NCBI GenBank assembly: GCA_035772735.1
Contig: JASDFA010000003.1
Coordinates: 99,982,501 to 100,046,500 of the forward strand
DNA length: 64,000 bases
From: Datura wrightii
Lineage: Eukaryota; Streptophyta; Magnoliopsida; Solanales; Solanaceae
Reading direction: 5' to 3'
Shown here: positions 56,417-64,000 of the stretch, piece by piece
Layout: each line of letters starts with the position of its first letter
Numbering within the stretch: position 1 is the stretch's first letter
Notes under the pieces: generated by a model
Told to the model about the DNA's origin: nothing
Database searches by the model: none
The model's input: the letters and a program-made list of their open reading frames with translations, nothing else
Program-made: the position numbers and the translations under genes

Positions 56417-58266
56417 TCAGGGAGTTCCACCACCCGATTTTGTGTTATTTTAATTTTTGTGAACACTGGGGACAGTGTTCGAGCTAAGTGTGTGGTGGGA
56501 TTAGTTAGGTGCTGGGCTGTGCTATTTTGTATGTATGCTCTATTCATTGTCGTGCATGTGAAATTTTGTGTTCCCTGTGAGTTGTGAATTGTTAAGTTGT
56601 TGTTTTGTATTTGTAAATTTATGTGAAATTGATGTGTGTTGCTGAATGTTTCTAGCTGATTATGTACATATTTTTGTTTATCGAAATGATCAATATTTTT
56701 AAAATTTGAAAATATTTTGTAGATATTTATTCTATCGAAATGATCGATATTTTCGACATTTTTTTACTTCTGGGGTTTCTCGGCGTTTGTTTTCGGTTCT
56801 TTTACCGAGAAGGGTCCCATTGAACCGAAGTCATAGTAGTGACCGTTCCTTATGATGGATGGATGACGACCGTCTTAAGGGAAATGTAGTCGTTAGGAGT
56901 AGTTTTTTAAATTATTTTTTAATTTTTTTCTTTGGTGGGTTGCATCCCAAAACCTGTAGTTACTGTATGGTTGCGAAATTCTGGTTGCGTGTTGTACATG
57001 ATATTTAAAATGCAAAGGTGATTCGTATGAAAGCATGCAACTTTGTAAATATGTTGAGATACCTAGGCCATAGAGATCGATTCAGTGTGATTGAGGCTTA
57101 ATGTTTGAATTCCTGTAATTAGCTGATTGAAGAGTCTGTGAATACATCTTAAATTGAGCATGTGCAAAAGTGTGAAGTGAGGTGTTGTTATTCCATGCTA
57201 TTGTGAAGTGTCTAGAACTTTCCTGGTGTGTGTACAAAATGAAATGAAGGAGGTGTATTGTAGGAAAGGATGTAGGCATTTCTTTGTTTTAACCGAGAGT
57301 TTCTATTTTTCCTTGTCGTACACACCTTGATTGTATACCCTAGTCAGCCCGTTGAGCCTTTAGCCTATTATTTTTTTCTTTTGTCATAAAGTGTAAGCCG
57401 AGCTTAATTCCTTCTTTTCATTAGCTGTAAAGTCTATACAAAACTCTTAAGTGCTTAAGAAGAGAAAATCATTTTCCCGAAGTGTCAAAGAGTGAGAATG
57501 GTGAAAAGAAAAAGAAAAGTAGAGTGATAGAAGAAAAGAAAAGGTTGAAGGTGCACTTGCTATAAATAAACTATAATGAAGGTGCATGACTAATCTTTGT
57601 TGTTGTGTTCAAGTGTGCTTAATATGATGGGCCAAACTAAAGAAAGACATCAAGAATGGGATGATGAAAAAAAAAAAGAAACAATGTCCATGAGTTGATG
57701 GGATGTGCTGAAAAGGCACTTAAGGATGCTATTGGCTATTATTGGCTAACCCAATATTTACTAGTTCCGTAGCTTCCATTACAACCCGTTAAAGTCCTAC
57801 GTGATCTTACATCGCACTTCTTTATATTAGTGGAGTAATACACTAAGGGCAAGCTTATGGGTCATGACATGATGCATGTGAATTCTTTTGGGCGAGAGAG
57901 CGAAATTGTGTTTACATGCCCTGCTTAAAATTTTGTGAGTCATATGAGCAAAAAGGGGAAGATTCTCTTGAGTTGTGAGGGCACATGCTTGATGAAAGAT
58001 TAATTTTCGTGTCGGATATCTTGATCAGCTGATTTGCATGAGTTTGCCAATATCGAGAGTCGATTCTTAAAGTCTAGGAGGTCTTGATGTATTGAAGGTC
58101 ATTGCCTTGATAAGACCATGCATGTTTTCTTGATGATTTGCTGTATTGAATAATCGGTATGACCGTAGCCTAAAGTGTCGAACCAAAGTAGCGAGGTTGG
58201 GATGTAAATTGCATGAAGTGTAGGATTGTTGTTCGAGGACGAACAAGGATTTAAGTGTGGGGTAAG
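56417..58266 (+). other. 3' non-coding region of element C with internal and terminal polypurine tracts
   Basis: No gene. An 8-bp hairpin GAACACTG-GGGA-CAGTGTTC (56461-56480) precedes CTAAGTGTGTGGTGGG (56484-56499), a second purine tract. The conserved block TATGATGGATGGATGACGAC plus CGTCTTAAGGG is at 56851-56884. At the end, TTGTTCG-AGGA-CGAACAA (58229-58246) precedes TTAAGTGTGGGGTAAG, which abuts the 3' LTR. Confidence 0.8.
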
Positions 58267-59689
58267 TGATCTTGGGCAAATTTATATGCCCAAGTGATAC
58301 TCAAAAGTACCATTTTCGCCATGTTTATCTATCAAGGTGTATACATTCTCATGTAATTGGTAATAAAATGTGAATTTATACTAACCAACATGATTAGCAT
58401 TGTTTTGCAGGTAAAATGTAATGTTGGGAAGTTTAAATGCATTTTGGAGGATATCGGGGTTGGACTTGGATGCGAGCAAGGAACAAGGCAGTGGACAGTA
58501 TGAAATAAAGGGGCTCCGCGATGGAGCCGTGTCACGCTGCCATTGCGGAGGCCTTATGCTTGGATAGGGAAATTTTGCCCAAATTCCAGAGAGGGTCCGC
58601 ATCCGGTCCGTCGCATGGTGGCTTGGCTCCGCGTTGCACGTCATGCCACGTTGAGCTTTAATTCCTGGACCCCCAGTTCCAGTGAGGGTCCGCGTTCGTA
58701 GCGTGTCACGGAGGCAGTGCTCCGCGATGCACTCCGTGACACGTTGCTCGTTATTCTGGAAAATATTCCTAGCAGTATAAATAGAACACTTAGGTTCATT
58801 TTTCAAGATTCTGACTTGGTGGAGCAAGAACGTGGGTTACAAGCAGTTGAGGGACGAAAATATCAGTGTTTTTTCTCTCTTTCTTTCTTTTTTAATTCAA
58901 TTGCTTGTATGATCAACACTCATTTAAAGATGTTTAATCCACAAATGAGTGGCTAATTCCTCTTCTTGCTGAGGTTATGAACAATTGTAATGAAATGTGA
59001 TCATTGATTCTTTGGGTTTTTCATCTTTTCTTCCATGTTGTTCTATTAATTCTTGTTCTTACTGTATTAATGTGTGGCCTACGTTAATATACATCTAAAA
59101 AGTCCGATTTCACTCGATAGAGCAAGAAATTGGAAAGTTGTGAATTAATAGGATATGATCTTTACTTGATTTGGGAAAATTGGGAATTGATTTACTTTCA
59201 GGATAGAAATATACCTGAAAGTCGTATTAGTCAATTTAGGAATCGGGTTTGTATAGCTAGAACATGAATTGCATTTAATCACAGAAATGTAGGTGGATGG
59301 TTCATGATTCTTATGTGAGATTTAATACGAGAGTTTTAATCTCTTGGCAAATGTTCTTGGCTAGCAACTGGAGGAAAAAATTAACCAAATTATGATGATA
59401 AGTAATTTCATTACATGTTCGTTTAACCTCAGCATGCTCTCATTCATAGTTCAGACTCAAAGTAGATAATTGTTTTAGCTTTACTATAAAAATTATAAAA
59501 CAAACTATCAAACTCTTGGTTACACTGTGTCTGCATTTTTAGAAGTAAAATATAGTACAGTTGAGCAGATTGCACTTCATCCAAGTCTCTGTGGGATTGA
59601 TACTTGGCTTACTAAATCCACTTACTACTTGTTCGACCACGTGCACTTGCGTGTAGTTATATACCCATATAACGCAAACAGACCGAACA
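58267..59689 (+). repeat. 3' LTR of element C (1423 bp)
   Basis: Nearly identical to 48629-50052, with scattered single-base differences. Starts TGATCTTGGG, ends GACCGAACA. Right target-site duplication TTCCT at 59690-59694. Confidence 0.94.
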
Positions 59690-59694
59690 TTCCT

Positions 59695-61080
59695 CTTTCA
59701 ACTTCATCAATATAAGACATGGAACACAATAAGTAAGACACACTCACACTCACAAATGATGTAATGCACATATGCAATATACCACAGGCTTGCTCTTCAT
59801 GTACGTTAAGACTACCTAATTGCTTTGAGAGACTAAGATCACAAGGAATTTTCATAGTTGTAATGTCAGCTAAGGGATGGGTAGGATTGATATTCCATTT
59901 TATAGTGACTAACACCCGAAGCACTTTTAATACATATTTTTCTTGTCCACCACCTTTTTACTTGCTTCATTCACCTTTCATCTACTCACCCTTGTTTCTT
60001 CTTTTCATGCCCCATTTTGACTACTTGACTGCTATTTTTCTAATCATAGAATAACTAAAGATTTTGCAATTAAAGCTCTATTTTTCAATTCCCTAGCAGC
60101 AAGTAGACAACATAATTTTTACAGGCACCCCTTCTTCTCACTTTTCTTTTCTTACCACAACTTTTTATTTTCTCTTAATATTATACATCGGTGGACCTTT
60201 ATTTTCAAGTCTCAAAGTGCCTAAGACTAACTTTGGATCAATATGTCTAAGGTCTCAAAGAAAGAGAGATTAAGCTATTATGAGGCTAAGAAAGAATAAG
60301 GCTTTTAATCTCAGGAGGGGGTAACTAGGGAGAATGACTAGGAAGGTAAAATAACTACAGGATAATTTGGATTATTCAAAGAAGTGCCTTGATCATATCT
60401 CAACACCCTATCAACTAGTTATCCTATATACACTAAGGCAAGTTCTAGATGCTATAATATATACATAAAAAACAATTCAGCTCACCTCTCAAGGCAACAA
60501 GAATCTAATAAGTTTCTACAGCTACACATTCACACAATTATATTGAATGACAAGTTAAATTCATAATTAAGCCCTAAGGACATGTTGAGTTAAATTAAAA
60601 AGATATGTGCATCTCTCAAGGATTCTAACTCATGAAATTAAGATGACCACTCTATTTACTCTAGTATAGCGTCTAAACAAAATATCAACAAGCATACAAG
60701 TGTATGACCTATGACTCAATCCTAAAAAAAATATGACAAAACTTCCCTTAAGACGGTCGTCATCCATCTATCATGGGGAAACTTCATTACTCTATGACTA
60801 CAACGACTCACACAACACAAAAAAAAAATTGACTCCAAAATAAAGCAACCAGACATAACATAGTTAAGATGATCAACAATTCAAAACATCCCAGACATCT
60901 AAGTTAACATCACCATACTATATATTACAATCCATGACTTACGAATCATCAAGCTATTGCTATGAGGAATGACATACTAATGCTATGACCTACTACAAAT
61001 ACAACAATCAAAGTACAACAGAAATCTAACTTTCCTCCACCCCACACTTAAGAAGGTGCAGTGTCCTCAGTGCATCACAT
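59695..61080 (-). other. 3' non-coding region of element E, right part
   Basis: It continues 48313-48628 after element C. AT-rich, no credible gene. On the minus strand, 60778-60742 carries the conserved ATGATAGATGGATGACGACC plus GTCTTAAGGG block. An imperfect hairpin with an AGGA loop (61054-61037, one mismatch) precedes CTTAAGTGTGGGGTGG (61031-61016), the internal purine tract of this element. Confidence 0.65.
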
Positions 61081-62304
61081 CATAAAGGGAGAGAAAATAA
61101 ACTTCTTGGTCGCTAAGCATCATCCTCGCCATCAACCTGCATGGAGCTTGTAGAAACATCATCCTCTTACTCCATATCTAAGTCAACACCATCAGTAATA
61201 ACTGTAGCCTCATCATCATCAAGCGACTCCTCAAAAGCTAGGCCTATTCAGCACATCAACATAGCACTTTGTGTGAGCGGGTGCCGTGTCTCTAAAGCTG
61301 TCATCTCCTTTGTAGTGGCTGGTCTACCTCCTATCTTCAGCTGTAATTCCAACATCCCAAACATATGACCCTGCCAACTCTCATCTCGTGCTTAACAATC
61401 AGCTATAATAAGAGGAGGGCCTACGAAAGGGGTAGTATCCTTCAGCTTTGTGACGTCTACCATCTTTTCAGCCAACTGTACTGCCAAAGGTAAAACAAGG
61501 TATGTGTCCTCCACCTCAATACCTACCTCCCTCAAGAACATGGTCAAGATATTTCCATGATAACATTTTCATCTACAATTGTCTCGATTCCTCATATTGT
61601 CATGAATCATAGCACCAAAATTAACCGATATCCCCTTCATCAATATGTACACCAAGAAGATCTGCGCTCGAGTCACTTCTTTCAAATGTGTCCTAGGAAG
61701 AAAGACAACATACACCAACTTCACCCACACCTTTGCCTCCCTATTCAAATAAGCAAACACAAGTGTGGAATGGATGCCATTATGATCCCTCACCCACTGG
61801 GCGGTTGAGTGCTCACCATATAAAGTGTGGTGGTTGTCTCTGTATGGAGGCTTCTACACTAAGATGAAATACTTTGAAGGGTTTAGTGCAGGACTCTCTA
61901 TGAAGGCATTAAAACTTTTAGCTATGAATCACACCACCTGACCTCTGATCTTGAACTTAGTGCTCTCTCCAAATGAGGTATCCCAATTCGCGTAGAATTC
62001 CCTCACCAAAGTAAGGTTGCACCTCTCTGGCTCATTGAAGATATAACCAGCTTCCAACTCACGTATCTTGTCCTGAATAGCCGGAAACTCAAGTGCCTAG
62101 CGGCCCTCATCTATCTTGTTCTCAGGTACATACTTGGCTTCTTTTTGAGTGTTAAACCAAGTAAGCTCATGAGGCTCTACCACTTTTGCTCCGTCTCCTT
62201 GTGGGACATGCTTTGGAAGCCGAAGAATTAGCACCCATGTTACCTTCTCTACCCCTCCTGAGGCTTTGATTCATAACAACCACCTCCTTTCCTTTTGGTG
62301 CCAT
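61081..62304 (-). pseudogene. Accessory ORF pseudogene, element E
   Basis: A minus-strand ATG at 62304-62302 starts M-A-P-K-G-K-E-V-V, a basic start like those of A and C. Stops and frame changes follow. The core is open at 61793-61569: F-A-Y-L-N-R-E-A-K-V-W-V-K-L-V-Y-V-V-F-L-P, then H-L-K-E-V-T-R-A-Q-I-F-L-V-Y-I-L-M-K-G-I-S-V-N-F-G. This aligns residue for residue with C's N-R-E-A-R-I-W-L-K-I-V region. Near 61200-61100 the minus strand is rich in Asp/Glu/Ser codons, matching the acidic tail of A and C. Function unknown. Confidence 0.72.
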
Positions 62305-62309
62305 GGTAC

Positions 62310-63040
62310 CTATCAAGAAAAATTCAGGAACTTTACAAAATTAATTTATGAACCAAATGGCTAACTAATTAAGTGGTGAAGGTGCAAAATTCACCCCATA
62401 CTTAATTTTCTAGCATAAATGTGAGAATTTGTCAAATAGGGTACTCAAAACTTCCCCATCATCATCCAATCTAAACAATTCAATTTAATTCACTATTTCA
62501 TACTAAACCAAGTTCTTGAGTTTTTCTTTCTTTTCAACTCTCCTCTAACTTCAACTTTTTTCAAACATGCCCCACTAAGTCATTCCTCTCACTTTCCTCC
62601 TCCAATTCACAATTCAAGTAATTCATGTAATGGAGTAACAATGTTCAATTCAATCAACAAACAATAAATAATTTACTATCATTCAACATGAATTTATCAA
62701 GAATTTCACCAACTCAAGCATTTATCACCTTCCAGAATTCAAAGCTCAGGTATTTTCTCTCTATACAATTAATGCATCTACCCACCAACATCAAGAATTC
62801 AATTCACCAACCTCCATTATCCCCACAAGTTCAAATTACATATTCAACCAAGAATCAAGCTACCAAACAAAGATGACATACAATCATGGAAGGATTTAAT
62901 ACATTAAGCTCAGAAAACCCAAAATATGAAACTCAAGTTTGTCACCAACAATGGTGATTTTGGGTTCTAAATCTTGGGAAAGAAGGGTGTCAGAGCATGC
63001 TTGCATCATTAATCAAGCAGTATAGAAGAAATATACTTAC
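62310..63040 (-). other. Candidate leader intron of the accessory ORF, element E (731 bp)
   Basis: On the minus strand the donor is CTCAA/GTAAGTATAT at 63040 and the acceptor TTCTTGATAG/GTACCATGG ends at 62310, five bases before the ATG. The interval is AT-rich with no coding likeness. Size and acceptor context match the candidate in element C. Confidence 0.55.
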
Positions 63041-63400
63041 TTGAGTTAAAGATGAGAGCTTCACCAAAGCATTGGAGAAGACACAAATGGAGGGGAGAGG
63101 GAATAGGAGAGTTACGACTTTAAGGGAGAGAGAGAAATTTTTGCTTTTTTTATTTTTCAATTTTTTGAGGGAAAAGGACGAATGGGACTTTATAAAAAAA
63201 GTGGGCATGGGCTTTTATGTAATTTTAAGGTCTTTTGAGTCAATATTTACTCAAATTGACCAAAAAGTTTCATCAAGATAACCTTTGGCGCGTCCACCCC
63301 TCATCTCACCACAAACATAGAAAAATTTTTCTTTGGAGATAGGGGACTGGGGCGGCGTGCCACCTTTAGCCTCACCCGACAAAAAATTTTTCTTCTAGGA
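63041..63400 (-). promoter_or_regulatory. Candidate internal promoter of the accessory ORF, element E
   Basis: CpG-rich phrases (TTTGGCGCGTCCACCCCTCA and GGGGCGGCGTGCCACC) at 63280-63375 resemble the U3 phrases of this element's LTR (47820-48070). On the minus strand a TATA box (TATAAAG) lies at 63194-63188, about 80 bp further along, followed by about 150 bp of leader to the donor at 63040. Same order as in the LTR. Confidence 0.55.
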
Positions 63401-63782
63401 TTTAACTCCTTGCATCCCATGGCAGGCGTCTCACCCCAGACTTACACTTTTTAGATCAATGTCCCAGCTTGTTCTTGCCTCTTATGCCCTATTCGTCTCT
63501 ACAAAACAAAGAAAAACATACAAAATGTTAAAAGGATGGGTTGCCTCCCACTGAGCGCCTTAGTTAAAGTCGTGGCACAACATTCATGGGTTGCTCCCAT
63601 GCAGCGCCTGATTTAACGTCGCGACATGACTATGGTCCCCGTCACTCCTTCATCTAAGTGGAATTGTGACCATACCAAGGATCTGCTAAACTTTCATGCA
63701 GCACTTGCTGCTCCACTAACTGATTACAACCTCCAGGTTCTTCAACTGGCTTCATCTTGAAGTCCTCTTAATAAGGCAGCAT
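63401..63782 (-). other. Post-protease region of element E with two AGGCAA/AGCAA hairpins
   Basis: On the minus strand CATGGG-AGCAA-CCCATG (63601-63585, a perfect 6-bp stem) and TGGG-AGGCAA-CCCA (63550-63537) each follow a GGCGCT word, apparently a tandem duplication. Decayed coding sequence continuing from the protease may extend through here. Element A has one such hairpin in the same place. Confidence 0.6.
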
Positions 63783-64000
63783 TCATGTTGCTCTAAACAC
63801 TTCAAACACTGCCTTCTGACCATCTACTCTCATACACATCTTATCCGACTGAACATGTATGACCGCATCGGCGGTGGCTAAAAATCCTCTAACCAGAATA
63901 AGGGGAAATGTTGCATCTGCCTCATAGTCCATAATTATAAAGTCCACTAAAAGGATGAAAGGTCCTACCTTAATTAAGATATCTTCAATGATTCCCTTAG
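63783..64000 (-). pseudogene. Aspartic protease C-terminal part, element E (cut by window edge)
   Basis: The minus strand from the right edge reads G-I-I-E-D-I-L-I-K-V-G-P-F-I-L, V-D-F-I-I-M-D-Y-E, L-V-R-G-F-L-A-T-A-D-A-V-I-H-V, ending in TGA at 63785-63783. Element C has G-I-V-E-D-V-L-V-Q-V-G and L-G-R-P-F-L-A-T at the same places. The active site and gag lie beyond 64000. Confidence 0.8.

Larger units (their letters stand above)
48629..59689 (+). mobile_element. Element C: complete pol-less Athila/Tat-like element
   Basis: It is 11,061 bp (about 9.5 kb without solo LTR S). The 5' LTR 48629-50052 and 3' LTR 58267-59689 are nearly identical, and TTCCT flanks both sides (48624-48628, 59690-59694). 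Inside are a perfect Asp-tRNA primer site, a nearly intact gag-protease frame, CpG-rich modules, a leader intron candidate, the accessory ORF (split by S), 3' non-coding sequence and a polypurine tract. No reverse transcriptase, RNase H or integrase is present, so it must have relied on enzymes of another element. It is the youngest and best kept member of the group. Confidence 0.93.
46844..64000 (-). mobile_element. Element E: minus-strand pol-less Athila/Tat-like element, split by element C
   Basis: The 3' LTR (46844-48312) and a purine tract (48313-48335) are followed, reading up the plus coordinates, by 3' non-coding sequence, element C, more 3' non-coding sequence, the accessory ORF, its promoter-like region and the protease end at the right edge. 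Gag and the 5' LTR lie beyond 64000. The layout matches A and C, and again no reverse transcriptase or integrase sits between protease and accessory ORF. Confidence 0.8.

Overview
This window is plant nuclear DNA made of nested LTR retrotransposons. I see no host gene, rRNA gene, tRNA gene or CRISPR array. The plant call rests on Ty3/Gypsy pol proteins with a C-terminal chromodomain (Tekay/Del-like), on primer-binding sites matching plant initiator-Met and Asp tRNAs, and on gag-protease proteins of the Athila/Tat kind. A eudicot, perhaps Solanaceae, is my guess; the sequence alone does not settle it.

Layout, left to right. (1) 1-6643: 3' part of a Tekay-like element (element 1), inserted in the 5' LTR of (2) element A, 6644-26336, an Athila/Tat-like element with gag and protease, no reverse transcriptase or integrase, and an accessory ORF. 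Its protease is split by (3) element 2, 10172-19483, a minus-strand chromovirus with CGTGG target-site duplications. (4) 26337-27865 and the LTR 27866-29006 plus 39493-~40545 are element X, a gag-only chromovirus relic that hosts A and (5) element 3, 29007-39487, a full-length Tekay-like element with GTTGA duplications. (6) ~40546-43146: element B, a truncated minus-strand copy of the element C family. (7) 43147-46843: relic D, an accessory-ORF pseudogene plus the start of a 3' LTR. (8) 46844-48628 and 59690-64000: minus-strand element E, which interrupts D's LTR. (9) 48629-59689: element C, inserted in E with TTCCT duplications, both LTRs complete. (10) 54484-56069: a solo LTR (S) inserted in C's accessory ORF with ACACC duplications. 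D, E, C and S form a four-deep nest.

A, C, E and D belong to one group of pol-less elements. In A and C the order is LTR, Asp-tRNA primer site, gag-protease, CpG-rich repeats with a promoter-like region, accessory ORF, about 2 kb of conserved 3' non-coding sequence, polypurine tract, LTR; E and D show the parts of this order that lie in the window. The accessory protein resembles what databases call a 'putative plant transposon protein'; its function is unknown. They would need reverse transcriptase and integrase from a relative.

The most interesting signals are structural. A hairpin with an (A/G)GGA loop sits just 5' of polypurine tracts in both chromoviruses and Athila/Tat-like elements, with stems that change between families while pairing is mostly kept. 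The pol-less group has a second copy of hairpin plus purine tract just after the accessory ORF. Their LTRs also begin with an inverted repeat. A CpG-rich palindromic module of about 45 bp is shared, nearly unchanged, between the Tekay-like LTRs and the element C family. The accessory ORFs of C and E each have a candidate leader intron of similar size ending in the same acceptor-to-ATG context.
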